In this document: positions 1 to 8,535 of the stretch, one piece after another
Numbering within the stretch: position 1 is the first letter of the stretch
Layout: each line of letters begins with the position of its first letter
NCBI RefSeq assembly: GCF_014904755.1
Contig: NZ_JACZFQ010000021.1
Location: forward strand, 124,001-188,000
Origin: Neoluteolibacter marinus
GTDB taxonomy: Bacteria > Verrucomicrobiota > Verrucomicrobiia > Verrucomicrobiales > Akkermansiaceae
Length of the DNA: 64,000 nucleotides
Reading direction: 5' to 3'
Notes under the pieces: generated by a model
Database searches by the model: none
What the model was told of the DNA's origin: nothing
What the model saw: only the letters and a program-made list of their open reading frames with translations
Made by a program: the position numbers and the translations under genes

Positions 1-675
1 CTCCACATGGCGGTCGATTACGCGAAAAAGATCGGCTACACCGGCCAGTTCTACATCGAACCCAAACCGCGCGAACCCTCCACCCACCAGTACGACTCGG
101 ACTCCGCGGCCTGCCTGAACTTCCTCCGCGAATACGGCCTGCTCGAGCACTTCAAACTCAACCTCGAGACCAACCACGCGACGCTCGCGGGTCACACCAT
201 GCAGCACGAGATCTCGGTGGCAATGGGCGCCAATGCCCTGGGATCGATCGACGCCAACCAGGGCGATACCTTGCTCGGCTGGGACACCGACCAGTTCCCG
301 AGCGACATCTACGGCACCACCCAGGTGATGCTGAAGGTGCTGGAAATGGGAGGCTTCACCACCGGCGGTCTCAATTTCGACGCCAAGCGCCGCCGCGAGT
401 CGCACGAACCGATCGACCTGTTCTACGCCCACATCGGCGGCATGGACGCGTTCGCACGCGGCCTCAAGGTCGCCGCCGCGATCCGCGAGGACGGCCGGAT
501 CGCCGACTTCGTCAAGTCCCGCTACTCGAGCTGGGACGAAGGCATCGGCAAACAGATCGAAGACGGCAAGATGAACTTCGACGACCTCACCGAGTGGGTG
601 AAGAAGAACCCCGAACCGGTGGTTGCTTCCGGTCGCCAGGAACTCATGGAGAACATCCTCAACGAACTTCTGTGA
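1..675 (+). CDS. xylA: xylose isomerase, C-terminal part (5' end outside window)
   Basis: Interconverts D-xylose and D-xylulose in the cytoplasm. The reading frame is open from base 1, so the gene starts upstream and only about the last 224 residues are present. Family hallmarks are visible: the AGHTMQHE segment, the metal-site stretch GSIDANQGD followed by GWDTDQFP, and the late aspartate in NFDAKRRR. These match the second half of the classical enzyme, including metal-binding His and Asp positions. The C-terminal helical tail that stabilises the tetramer is complete and ends in LNELL. A strong intrinsic terminator follows 48 bases after the stop. Nothing can be said about its promoter or operon partners. 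Confidence 0.95.
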   Translation, partial: LHMAVDYAKKIGYTGQFYIEPKPREPSTHQYDSDSAACLNFLREYGLLEHFKLNLETNHATLAGHTMQHEISVAMGANALGSIDANQGDTLLGWDTDQFPSDIYGTTQVMLKVLEMGGFTTGGLNFDAKRRRESHEPIDLFYAHIGGMDAFARGLKVAAAIREDGRIADFVKSRYSSWDEGIGKQIEDGKMNFDDLTEWVKKNPEPVVASGRQELMENILNELL

Positions 676-703
676 CCGATGGCGGGCAAGCGCCCGCCTG
701 ACG

Positions 704-1744
704 TCACCTTCCAACGGGTGCCAAACGGCCCGGCGTGCAAACGTCGGGCCGTTTTTCTTCAAGCCCCCCCAGCCAGACGGCTGCCCGTTTGGCGTAGTAG
801 GTCAGGATCATGTCCGCACCGGCGCGCTTGATGCCCGTCAGGCTTTCCAAGGCGATCGCCTTGCCATCCACCCATCCGGCGGCGGCGGCACTCTCGATCA
901 TCAAGTACTCGCCGCTGACCTGATAGGCGGCCACCGGGAGGGTCGTGCTTTCGCGGACGCGGCTGATGATGTCGAGGTACGGCCCCGCCGGCTTCACCAT
1001 CACCATGTCGGCGCCTTCCGCCTCATCCAACAGGACCTCCCGGATCGCCTCGCGGGCATTCCCCGGGTCCATCTGATAGGTCTTCTTGTCGCCCTCCTTC
1101 GGCGCCGAGTCGAGCGCCCCGCGGAACGGACCGTAGTAGGCGGAGGCGTACTTCGCCGAGTAGCTGAGGATCGAGACATCCTGGAAGCCCTCCCCGTCCA
1201 GCGCCGACCTCAGTGCGGCCACCCGCCCGTCCATCATGTCGCTGGGAGAAACGATGTCCGCTCCGGCCCTGGCATGACACAAGGCCTGTTGACAGAGGAT
1301 TTCGACCGTCTCGTCATTGAGCACCTGAAGCCCCCCCTGCTCGTCCCGGCGGACCACCCCGTCGTGACCGTCCGAATTGTAGGGATCGAGCGCCACGTCG
1401 GTGATCACGCACAGCGTCGGATGAGCGGCTTTCAGCGCGCGGATGGCCCGCGGAACCAACCCGAAGTCATTCGCGCACTCTTCCGCTTTCGGAGTCTTCA
1501 GGTGGTCTTCAATCTTCGGGAATAGCACCACGGCAGGAACCCCCAGCGCATGCGCTTCCCCCGCCTCCCGGACCAGCCCCTCCAGCGACCAGCGCGTCAC
1601 TCCGGGCATCGAGGCGATCGCGACATCGGACGGATCCTCGTGCAGGAAGAGCGGCAGGATGAAATCCGCCGGCGTGAGGACGTTCTCGCGGACCAGGGAA
1701 CGGATCGCCGGCGTGCGGCGGTTGCGGCGGGGACGAATATGCAT
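704..1744 (-). CDS. hemB: delta-aminolevulinic acid dehydratase (porphobilinogen synthase)
   Basis: Condenses two 5-aminolevulinate molecules to porphobilinogen in haem biosynthesis. The two active-site lysine regions are clear: YSAKYASAYYGPFR and MVMVKPAGPYLDI. The metal-site segment reads DVALDPYNSDGHDG, in which the cysteines of the zinc-dependent type are replaced by Ala, Asp and Asp, so it resembles the magnesium-using class. The ATG at 1744 is chosen because the arginine-rich start (MHIRPRRNRRTP) is typical of the family; an upstream TTG at 1783 would abut cysS. The last ~20 residues are an unconserved tail encoded by the xylA terminator region. cysS ends 35 bases upstream, so the two are probably cotranscribed. 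Confidence 0.94.
   Translation of the reverse strand: MHIRPRRNRRTPAIRSLVRENVLTPADFILPLFLHEDPSDVAIASMPGVTRWSLEGLVREAGEAHALGVPAVVLFPKIEDHLKTPKAEECANDFGLVPRAIRALKAAHPTLCVITDVALDPYNSDGHDGVVRRDEQGGLQVLNDETVEILCQQALCHARAGADIVSPSDMMDGRVAALRSALDGEGFQDVSILSYSAKYASAYYGPFRGALDSAPKEGDKKTYQMDPGNAREAIREVLLDEAEGADMVMVKPAGPYLDIISRVRESTTLPVAAYQVSGEYLMIESAAAAGWVDGKAIALESLTGIKRAGADMILTYYAKRAAVWLGGLEEKRPDVCTPGRLAPVGR
723..760 (+). terminator. intrinsic terminator of xylA, lying inside the hemB 3' coding end
   Basis: A perfect 10-bp inverted repeat pairs bases 723-732 (AAACGGCCCG) with 745-754 (CGGGCCGTTT), followed by TTTCTTC on the plus strand. This is a standard Rho-independent terminator for xylA. On the opposite strand no T-run follows, so it should not stop hemB transcription. 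The stem sits within the last codons of hemB. Confidence 0.75.
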
Positions 1745-1779
1745 CTGGGGATTGTGTTGAAGATTCACCCGGTCTCGAC

Positions 1780-3177
1780 TCAAGCCACCGGCGTCAGCTC
1801 GTAGCCCTCCTTGCCATCCTTCATGTTCCAGCCCTTGGCGGAAAGCTCGGCGCGCATCGCATCGGCCTTCGCCCAGTCCTTGGCATTGCGGGCAGCCCAG
1901 CGCTCCTCGGCGATCGCGCGGATCTCCGCGGGCACCTCCGCTTCCGGCTCTTCCTCGGGAAGCGTGAGCCCCAAGGCCCGCAGCAGGCGGTTGAAGGCGG
2001 CCATCGCCCTGGCGGCATCCTCCCCCTCCAGCTTCGCCGCCTCGCGGAGACCCGTGAACAGGCCGCCGAGACAGCCCGGCGTATTCAGATCATCCTGGAG
2101 GGAATCCCATGCCGCCTGGAACGGCCCGAACCCGACGGCGTCGAACCGCGCTTCGGCCGGAGCTTTCGCCGCCAGCGCCCGCGCCCCTTTGGCCAGCTTC
2201 GCCATGGCTTCCCTTGCCGCGCCGAGGGAATCGAGGGTGAAATTGAGCGGCTTGCGGTAGTGGGCACCGATCAGCACGTAGCGCACTTCCATCGCACTGA
2301 AGCCCTTGGCGGCCAGATCCTCCAAAGTATAAAAATTTGCGAGCTTCTTGGACATCTTCCCGCCGTCCACCAGCAGATGGGTGGTGTGGAACCAATGCGC
2401 CGCGAAATGACCGCCGCACGCGCACTGGCTCTGGGCGATCTCGTTTTCGTGGTGCGGGAACATCAGATCAACCCCGCCCGAATGGAGGTCAAAGTCGTCG
2501 CCAAGGTACTCCTTGATCATCGCCGAGCACTCGAGATGCCAGCCGGGGCGGCCCTCTCCCCACGGCGAGGACCAGTAGTTCTCGCCGTCTTCCGGGCGGC
2601 GACCTTTCCACAGCACGAAATCCGACAAACTGTCCTTCTCATACTCGTCGGCGTTCGCACGGACATTCTGGGTTTTGCCGAGTTCCAGCTCCCGCTTGTC
2701 GAGATGAGACAGCTTCCCGTAGCCGGGGAACGAGGCGATATTGAAATACACCGACCCGTCCTCCGAGGCGTAGGCGTGCCCCTTCTCGACCAGCTTCCCG
2801 ATCATGGCAATCTGCTGCGGGATGTGCTCCACCGCACTCGGCTCGATATGGGGCGGAAGCAGACCGAGAAGCCCGCAGTCGGCATGGAAGCGGTCCGTCC
2901 AGCACGCGGTGAAATCGGCGAGCGACTTCCCCGCTGCCTGGGAGTCCCGGATCGTCTTGTCATCGACGTCGGTGATGTTCCGGACATGCAGGGTCCTCAT
3001 CCCCCCGGTTTCCAGGGTCCGGCGGAACACGTCCTGAAGGACAAAGGTGCGAAAGTTCCCGATGTGGGCCGGCCCGTACACCGTCGGACCGCAGCAATAG
3101 AACCGGTAGGTTGAACCGTCGAGGGGACGGAGCTCCTTGAGCTCTCTCGCCAGGGTGTCATATAGCCGCATCGCCAC
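1780..3177 (-). CDS. cysS: cysteinyl-tRNA synthetase
   Basis: Class I synthetase that charges tRNA-Cys. The N-terminal zinc/active-site cysteines and the HIGH signature occur in [14 protein letters not shown], the other zinc ligands in HLECSAM and LMFPHHENE, and the KMSKS-type loop as [11 protein letters not shown]. At 465 residues it has the normal length, with the anticodon-binding C-terminal region intact. Two methionines (3177 and 3171) could start it. A CTAGA element at 3182-3186 on this strand lies so close that the second Met would give an almost leaderless message. hemB lies directly downstream in the same direction. Confidence 0.96.
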   Translation of the reverse strand: MAMRLYDTLARELKELRPLDGSTYRFYCCGPTVYGPAHIGNFRTFVLQDVFRRTLETGGMRTLHVRNITDVDDKTIRDSQAAGKSLADFTACWTDRFHADCGLLGLLPPHIEPSAVEHIPQQIAMIGKLVEKGHAYASEDGSVYFNIASFPGYGKLSHLDKRELELGKTQNVRANADEYEKDSLSDFVLWKGRRPEDGENYWSSPWGEGRPGWHLECSAMIKEYLGDDFDLHSGGVDLMFPHHENEIAQSQCACGGHFAAHWFHTTHLLVDGGKMSKKLANFYTLEDLAAKGFSAMEVRYVLIGAHYRKPLNFTLDSLGAAREAMAKLAKGARALAAKAPAEARFDAVGFGPFQAAWDSLQDDLNTPGCLGGLFTGLREAAKLEGEDAARAMAAFNRLLRALGLTLPEEEPEAEVPAEIRAIAEERWAARNAKDWAKADAMRAELSAKGWNMKDGKEGYELTPVA

Positions 3178-3227
3178 GGGGTCTAGCGGCTGTCACGCGC
3201 GAATTCAACCGCGATGAATCGAGATGA

Positions 3228-3431
3228 TCATCGCAGAAGCCGCACTTCATGGAGGCGAGGCTCCTCCCCGGCTTCCACGATCTCAACGGGAATCGTCAAT
3301 TCGCGGCGCGCTTCGCCACTGCCCGCACCCCGATCCGGCTGCGTGCGCTGAAACCGCGTCTTCCACACCACCAGGGAAAGGGCGGCGCAGATCATCGCGA
3401 TCCCTGCGAATCTGATCCGGGCGAGCAACAT
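3228..3431 (-). CDS. small single-pass membrane protein, unknown function
   Basis: A 67-residue protein with an N-terminal hydrophobic segment (about residues 4-22, ARIRFAGIAMICAALSLVV) followed by a charged tail rich in Arg and Glu. GGGAG lies 5 bases upstream of the ATG, better than at most genes here, which supports translation. It is divergent from the gene at 3499 across an AT-rich interval and ends 50 bases before cysS, so it could lead a cysS-hemB transcript. No family is recognised. Codon use fits the GC-rich genome, but the gene is short and may be spurious. Confidence 0.5.
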   Translation of the reverse strand: MLLARIRFAGIAMICAALSLVVWKTRFQRTQPDRGAGSGEARRELTIPVEIVEAGEEPRLHEVRLLR

Positions 3432-3451
3432 GAAGCTCCCGCAGAGAAATG

Positions 3452-3487
3452 AAGTTTTTAGAAACTATCAAGTTTAATTAAAAACTT
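3452..3487. promoter_or_regulatory. AT-rich intergenic island with 9-bp inverted repeat between divergent genes
   Basis: The interval between the starts at 3431 (minus) and 3499 (plus) is markedly A+T rich in a GC-rich genome. It carries AAGTTTTTA at 3452-3460 and its exact reverse complement TAAAAACTT at 3479-3487. It is a candidate divergent promoter or operator. No consensus -35/-10 pair is assigned. Confidence 0.35.
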
Positions 3488-3498
3488 TTCTGGTTCGC

Positions 3499-4056
3499 AT
3501 GACCCTCCTGCCCATGCTTCGTTTCCCCGGGATGGCACGCAACGAACGAGCACGTCAGGTCGCCGTCAGCATCATGATCCTCGGTGGCATCGCCGGGATC
3601 TTCGTGCTGGTGGTGCTTGGGCGCCACCTGCCGGGTCTTCCCGGCGAGTTCTTCGCGCGCGTCGCCGGCGTCATCACCACCCCGTTTCTGATGGAGGCCT
3701 CGGTGTGCTTCCTCGGCCTGATCATCGTGATGCTGCTAAATCACTGGCGCCGGGTCAGGGACGGCGACGAATTGGTCTACCTCGACGAGATCGAGGATGC
3801 TCCCGACGACTTGCCGCCGAGCGCGAAATGGGCGGTATACCGCGAGCAGCCGCTGGCACCGGAAAACCCGACGGCAGCGGACCTGTTGGAAGGGGCTCTG
3901 GCGATCGGCGACCACGAGTCGGCGATCGAGGCGCTGGCATCGATGGACGATACCGAGCGCCACCAGCCCGAAATCATGAAACTCCGGATCGCCCTCGCCA
4001 AGGCGACCGGCAAGGAGGAGCTTGCCAGACGCCTGGAGTCCGAACTGGCGGGCTGA
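3499..4056 (+). CDS. hypothetical two-helix membrane protein
   Basis: 185 residues. Two hydrophobic segments, about residues 20-40 (VAVSIMILGGIAGIFVLVVL) and 60-80 (TPFLMEASVCFLGLIIVML), are followed by a soluble, acidic C-terminal half. The soluble part has a helical, TPR-like flavour (AADLLEGALAIGDHESAIEALA, then KLRIALAKATGKEELARRLE), but no domain can be named. ATGs at 3499, 3514 and 3532 are possible starts; the last begins MARNERARQ. The stop codon abuts that of the convergent gene in a TGATCA palindrome. Expression is probably driven from the AT-rich region upstream. Confidence 0.7.
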   Translation: MTLLPMLRFPGMARNERARQVAVSIMILGGIAGIFVLVVLGRHLPGLPGEFFARVAGVITTPFLMEASVCFLGLIIVMLLNHWRRVRDGDELVYLDEIEDAPDDLPPSAKWAVYREQPLAPENPTAADLLEGALAIGDHESAIEALASMDDTERHQPEIMKLRIALAKATGKEELARRLESELAG

Positions 4057-4695
4057 TCAGCGGCTCCGCCGGGCAGCCTCCTCGAGGAAAATCTCCGCCA
4101 GCCGGAAACAGCGGCGCGTGACCTCGCGGGCATCGTTGTCGTCGATCAGGGCCAGGCCCTCTTCCCCGACTTCGGCTTGGAACATCTTCCAGGCCTTCTT
4201 CGCCACCTCCTCGGGGTCGAGCTTCGGCCGCGGAGCCGCATGCATCACCGGAGCCGGCGCGGACGTGTCGCCGGGCTCCTTGTGGCCATCGGCCGAGGGT
4301 GCCACCGCATGGGGATGCTGGCCTTGCTGGGACTGACCGCTCTTTTTCTTGCGACGGCGCCGCTTCTTGTTGTTCCCGGGCGGGTCTCCCTGCGGGGATT
4401 CGGAAAAGAAAGGGATCGGCTCCGGATCGGACGAGCCCTCTACAGGGGCATCATCCACCGGCTCGGGCCGCGCCTCTGGGGCCTCCGCAGCCGGGGCCGG
4501 GGTGCTGGCTTCTGCGGCTGCGCTGGACTCCTCCCGGGGAGCCGGGGCATCCGCGGTCGTGTCCAAAGGCAGCGACTCGGTCGTCGCTTCGGCGGCCTTT
4601 GCCTTCGGCTTGGCGCCCTTCCGGGCAGCGGGCTTTTTACGGGCGGTCTTGGCTGCCGGAGCAGCGGCGGTGGTGTCTTGTGAATCGTCGCTCAT
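4057..4695 (-). CDS. low-complexity Ala/Pro/Lys-rich hypothetical protein
   Basis: About 212 residues from the ATG at 4695. An N-terminal basic Ala/Lys tract (ARKKPAARKGAKPKAKA) resembles histone-H1-like tails. It is followed by an acidic Ala/Pro/Glu linker, a very basic patch (NNKKRRRRKKKSGQ), and a short folded-looking C-terminus of roughly 60 residues (PEEVAKKAWKMFQAEVGEEG onward) rich in helix. A nucleic-acid-binding role is possible from composition alone. The stop abuts the convergent upstream gene. The gspG terminator lies just upstream, so this gene needs its own promoter between about 4696 and 4760. Confidence 0.65.
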   Translation of the reverse strand: MSDDSQDTTAAAPAAKTARKKPAARKGAKPKAKAAEATTESLPLDTTADAPAPREESSAAAEASTPAPAAEAPEARPEPVDDAPVEGSSDPEPIPFFSESPQGDPPGNNKKRRRRKKKSGQSQQGQHPHAVAPSADGHKEPGDTSAPAPVMHAAPRPKLDPEEVAKKAWKMFQAEVGEEGLALIDDNDAREVTRRCFRLAEIFLEEAARRSR

Positions 4696-4760
4696 CGCTT
4701 GGGGAAAGAAGCCTCCGGGGTCGGGCCGCGTCGAGCGCAAAGCCCGGTTTCCCGGGGGTG

Positions 4761-4805
4761 AAAAAAGGGGCTTCCTCCCGTCACCCTGCGGCGCGGAGGA
4801 AGCCC
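4761..4805 (-). terminator. intrinsic terminator of the gsp operon
   Basis: GGGCTTCCTCC (4768-4778) pairs perfectly with GGAGGAAGCCC (4795-4805). Read on the minus strand, the 11-bp stem is followed by CTTTTTTCACC. It lies 18 bases past the gspG stop. Confidence 0.8.
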
Positions 4806-4823
4806 GGTTGGATCAGGTTCAAA

Positions 4824-5363
4824 TTACCAGTTCCGGATATCGTCGAGGCAGTCGTCGTGATCCGGATTGGCGTTGGTCTTGCCATCGGGACCCGCTGACC
4901 AGATGTCGAAGTCGGGGTTCACCGCCGCCGGGGAATCGCCCGAGCGGTAGTGGTAAGGATTGCCATACGGATCGACGATCCGCGCCTGGGCGTCCTTGCC
5001 TTGGATCCATGCCTGGCCCGACTTGGTATTGTTCTCCGGGTCGAGGTCTCCCAGATAAACCACGCCACCGCTGTCGCGGGTTTCGAAGCCATCGTAGTAC
5101 AGATACTTGTAAAGGACTTCGTCTCCGCGTTCCCCGTTTGAATCGGGACTCGGCGGAAGTGAGCGGTTGTCGGCCTGATAGTCCTCAAGCGCCTTCTCCA
5201 AGAGCTTGATCTGGACCTTGGCCTTGTCGCGCGCGCTCTTCTGGTTGATGAAACCGAGGGCTCCCATCGTCAGCGCGGCAAGGACCGCGATGATGGCGAC
5301 GACCACGACCAGCTCGATCAAGCTGAAGCCTTGGCGGCGGATGTTGTTCTGATGAATCTTCAT
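4824..5363 (-). CDS. gspG: type II secretion major pseudopilin GspG-like
   Basis: Subunit of the periplasmic pseudopilus of a type II secretion system. The ATG at 5363 gives a short basic leader ending RRQG, then the prepilin peptidase site G|FSLIE and a hydrophobic helix (LVVVVAIIAVLAALTMGAL). The C-terminal domain has the GspG signature DPYGNPYHY, then DFDIWSAGPDGKTN, DHDD and a terminal W, the loop region that binds calcium in characterised members. About 179 residues, slightly longer than usual. It is last in the operon, 80 bases after gspF, and is followed by a strong terminator. No prepilin peptidase gene is in the window. Confidence 0.88.
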   Translation of the reverse strand: MKIHQNNIRRQGFSLIELVVVVAIIAVLAALTMGALGFINQKSARDKAKVQIKLLEKALEDYQADNRSLPPSPDSNGERGDEVLYKYLYYDGFETRDSGGVVYLGDLDPENNTKSGQAWIQGKDAQARIVDPYGNPYHYRSGDSPAAVNPDFDIWSAGPDGKTNANPDHDDCLDDIRNW

Positions 5364-5390
5364 GGGTTGTTTCCGGGTTTGCCGGGTCAA

Positions 5391-5432
5391 GGAGCGGAGC
5401 CCCCGGGGGCTGTCCCCGGTATCCACCGCTCC
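5391..5432 (-). promoter_or_regulatory. stem-loop between gspF and gspG
   Basis: GGAGCGG (5391-5397) pairs with CCGCTCC (5426-5432), enclosing the palindrome GCCCCCGGGGGC (5399-5410). The position, in the 80-base gap before the pseudopilin gene, suits an mRNA-processing or stabilising hairpin that would allow more gspG than gspF product. There is no T-run, so simple termination is unlikely. The function is inferred only. Confidence 0.35.
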
Positions 5433-5443
5433 CCGGACCACAC

Positions 5444-6730
5444 TCACTGCTCGCCCATGGTGGAGATGATCTTGATGAGCGGCAGGAAGAGCGCCATCAC
5501 CACCATCCCGACGACCAGCGCCAGAATAACGATCATGATCGGCTCCAGGATAGAGGTAAGCGCGGTCACCGCGTTGTCCACTTCATCGTCGTAGACGTCC
5601 GCGACCTTCAGGAGCATCTCGGGCAACTGGCCGGTTTCCTCACCGACGTCGACCATCGAAATAACCATCGAGGGGAACACGCTGGCGGACTGCATCGGCG
5701 TGACGATCGACTCCCCTTCCTTGACCGCTTCGTGCACCTTCTCGATGGCGTCGGAGACGATGACGTTGCCAGCGGTGTCGCGGGTGATGTTCAGCGCCTG
5801 CAGGATCGGGACGCCCGAGGTCACCAGGGTACCGAGGGTACGGGAGAAGCGGGCGATGGCCGACTTGCGCTGGATGTCACCGAAGATCGGGGCCTTCAGC
5901 TTGAAGGCGTCGATCACCCGGCGGCCTTTCTTCGTCTTGCCCCACATGTTCATGAGGAAACCGATGAGCATCAACACCAGGAACACCCAGACGATGTTCG
6001 GAATGACCCAGATCGAGGGCTTGAGGAAGAACTTGGAGGCACCGAAGACCACCTGCGAGATCATCGGCAGTTCGGCGTCGTTGCCCATCTCCGCGAACAT
6101 CGCCTCGAACTTGGGAACGATGAAGAGCATGAGGAAGACAAGGATGGCCACCGCGATGAACATCACGATCACCGGATAGACCATCGCCGAGACGATCTTG
6201 TTCTTCAGCTTGTGGGCCTTTTCCTGGTACTCCGCCAGACGGACGAGAACGACTTCAAGCACACCGCCCAGCTCACCGGCCTTCACCATGTTCACATAGA
6301 GCTTGTTGAAGATCCGCGGGTGCTGGGCCAGCGATTCGGAGAATGTGGAACCCGACTGCACCGAGTCGGCCAGCGCCCCGATGGTGCCCTTGAGCACCGG
6401 GTTTGGCTCCTGCTTTGCCAGCACCGTCAGACCTCGCAGCAGCGGCAGGCCGGAGTCGATCAATGTCGCCAGCTGGCGGGTGAAAATCATCAGCAGCTTC
6501 GGCTTGATCCGGCCGCCGGTGGAGGTCTTCACCTTCTTGCCGCCCTTGGCCTTCTTGGCGGCGGGCTTCTTGGCGGCCGCGAGCTTGCCCTTCCCGGCTT
6601 CGACGACCTGCAGGGGATAAAATCCCTGCGCCCGGAGCTGCTGGATGGCTTCGGCTTCGCTCGTGGATTCGATGGTGCCGGACGTTTGCTCGCCCTTGGC
6701 ATCGGCAGCGGTGAATTGGAACTGAGGCAT
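5444..6730 (-). CDS. gspF: type II secretion inner-membrane protein GspF/PilC-like
   Basis: Polytopic platform protein of the secretion/pilus machine. The 428 residues contain the two homologous T2SSF halves: the first around FTRQLATLIDSGLPLLRGL and the second around FSRTLGTLVTSGVPILQAL. Hydrophobic segments follow each half, plus a C-terminal one (IMIVILALVVGMVVMALFLPL). The N-terminus (about 1-70) carries a small domain with a Lys/Ala-rich linker (AAAKKPAAKKAKGGKKVK). It sits between the ATPase genes and gspG, 84 bases after the upstream ATPase stop. Confidence 0.92.
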   Translation of the reverse strand: MPQFQFTAADAKGEQTSGTIESTSEAEAIQQLRAQGFYPLQVVEAGKGKLAAAKKPAAKKAKGGKKVKTSTGGRIKPKLLMIFTRQLATLIDSGLPLLRGLTVLAKQEPNPVLKGTIGALADSVQSGSTFSESLAQHPRIFNKLYVNMVKAGELGGVLEVVLVRLAEYQEKAHKLKNKIVSAMVYPVIVMFIAVAILVFLMLFIVPKFEAMFAEMGNDAELPMISQVVFGASKFFLKPSIWVIPNIVWVFLVLMLIGFLMNMWGKTKKGRRVIDAFKLKAPIFGDIQRKSAIARFSRTLGTLVTSGVPILQALNITRDTAGNVIVSDAIEKVHEAVKEGESIVTPMQSASVFPSMVISMVDVGEETGQLPEMLLKVADVYDDEVDNAVTALTSILEPIMIVILALVVGMVVMALFLPLIKIISTMGEQ

Positions 6731-6814
6731 GGGGTTATTTTTAAATCGAGTGATATGATTGTGGGCGGGCGAGAAGGGTCTGGCGACTCAAATTTCGGCC
6801 CGGCCCGGGCGGGA

Positions 6815-8488
6815 TCAGGTGTATTTCAGGACTTCCTCAATGGTGGTGTGGCCGAGGTAAATGTTGCGCAATCCATCCTCACGGAGCGTGTTCATTCCCA
6901 ATTCCACCGCCTTCTGCTTGATCACCACGCTCGGGGCGCGGTCGGTGATGAGCTCGCGGATCGGATCCGTGATGTTCAGGAGTTCGTAAAGCCCCTTCCG
7001 GCCCTTGTATCCGCTGCCACCGCAGATGTCGCAGCCCTTGCCGGTGAAGAAGTCCTTGTCGCCCAGTTCGTGGACGGCCACGCCGAGCTGATGGAGGATG
7101 CTCTCGTTCGGTTCATACGAGGCCTTGCAATCCTTGCAGATGGTGCGGACGAGACGCTGGGCCAAGACGCCTTCCAGCGAGGCGGCGACCAAGAACGGCT
7201 CGCAGCCCATGTCGACCAGACGCGTGACCGCGCCGGCCGCGTCGTTGGTGTGGAGCGTGGAAAGCACCAAGTGCCCGGTGAGCGATGCCTGGATGGCAAT
7301 CTGGGCGGTATCCATGTCGCGCATCTCCCCCACCATGATCCGGTCGGGATCCTGACGAAGGAAGGCGCGGAGCACCCGCGGGAAGGTCAGGCCGATCGCC
7401 TCGTTGCAGGGAATCTGGACGATGCCGTCGATGTCGTATTCGACCGGATCTTCCGCAGTCAGGAGCTTGGCGTCGATGGTGTTGATCCGCTGCAAGGCCG
7501 CATACAACGTCGTGGTCTTGCCCGCACCGGTCGGTCCGGTGACGATGAAAATCCCGTTGGGCTTCTCGATCGTGTCGCAGATGTATTCGTAGGTCTCCGG
7601 GGGCAGGTGGAGGTTTTCCAGCGACAGGTTGACCGAGGATCGGTCGAGAACCCGGAGCACCACCGATTCACCGTACTGGGTCGGAAGGGTGGAAACGCGC
7701 ATGTCGACCTGGCGATCACCCACTTGCTTCACGATCCGGCCGTCCTGCGGGACGCGGCGCTCGGCGATGTTCATGTTCGACATCACCTTGATGCGCGAAA
7801 GGATCGCCAGCGCGAGGTGGACCGGCGGTGGAGCCATTTCGTAGAGGCTCCCGTCGACGCGGTAGCGGATCTTGAACTCCTTCTCGAAGGGTTCGAAGTG
7901 GATGTCCGACGCGCGCTCCTTGATCGCCTGGAACAAGACGATGTCGACGTAGCGGATGATCGGCGCCGAGTTCGCCTCGGCCTCGAGGTCCGCCTGGTTC
8001 ATGCTCGCGTCGGCACCGCTTTCGAGCTGGCTCAGGATGTCTTCCATCGCCTTGCCCTCGCCGCCGTAGCAGTCGTTGATCTTCTGTTCGACGATGTAGT
8101 CGGGAGCCACGGCGAGGACGATCTCGCGGCCGAGCGCGAAGCGCAGGTCCTCGAGGGTCTGCGGGTTCATCGGATCGACCAGGGCGATGTGCAGGCCCTC
8201 GGCGTCGAAGTTCACCGGCAGGGCGCCGTGGAGCCGGGCGGTACCGGCCGGGACCAGGGCGAGCAATTCGTCCGGCGGCGTCCAGTTGCGGAGGTCGACC
8301 ATCTGGGCCCCGAGTTCGGAGGCGACGACGGGCCAGACATCGTCGCGATGCTGGATGACCTGGAAGTCGGCGAGGATTTCGGCGGCCTCCTTGCCGCTGT
8401 GGTCGACTTCGGAGAGGATGTCCTGTCCGAGCGAGCGGTCGATGAGGCCACGGCTGATGAAAAGTTCTACGATCTGGTTGCTGTCCAT
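6815..8488 (-). CDS. gspE: type II secretion/type IV pilus assembly ATPase GspE/PilB (copy 1)
   Basis: Hexameric cytoplasmic motor. The 557 residues hold an N-terminal MshEN-like domain (about 1-150) and the ATPase core with Walker A VTGPTGAGKTTT, an Asp box around EDPVEYDIDG, Walker B IMVGEMRD and the His box STLHTNDA. A four-cysteine zinc site is formed by CKDCKAS and CDICGGSGYKGR. It lies 47 bases downstream of a second, different GspE gene. All catalytic motifs are intact, so it is not an obviously dead duplicate. Confidence 0.93.
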   Translation of the reverse strand: MDSNQIVELFISRGLIDRSLGQDILSEVDHSGKEAAEILADFQVIQHRDDVWPVVASELGAQMVDLRNWTPPDELLALVPAGTARLHGALPVNFDAEGLHIALVDPMNPQTLEDLRFALGREIVLAVAPDYIVEQKINDCYGGEGKAMEDILSQLESGADASMNQADLEAEANSAPIIRYVDIVLFQAIKERASDIHFEPFEKEFKIRYRVDGSLYEMAPPPVHLALAILSRIKVMSNMNIAERRVPQDGRIVKQVGDRQVDMRVSTLPTQYGESVVLRVLDRSSVNLSLENLHLPPETYEYICDTIEKPNGIFIVTGPTGAGKTTTLYAALQRINTIDAKLLTAEDPVEYDIDGIVQIPCNEAIGLTFPRVLRAFLRQDPDRIMVGEMRDMDTAQIAIQASLTGHLVLSTLHTNDAAGAVTRLVDMGCEPFLVAASLEGVLAQRLVRTICKDCKASYEPNESILHQLGVAVHELGDKDFFTGKGCDICGGSGYKGRKGLYELLNITDPIRELITDRAPSVVIKQKAVELGMNTLREDGLRNIYLGHTTIEEVLKYT

Positions 8489-8535
8489 GGATCGGGTTTT
8501 CGAAAAATTGAATGGGTAGGGTTAGGATCCTTGGA

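Noticed and set aside
6731-6814. Internal promoter before gspF
   Set aside because: The 84-base gap is AT-richer near the start but no convincing -35/-10 pair was found.
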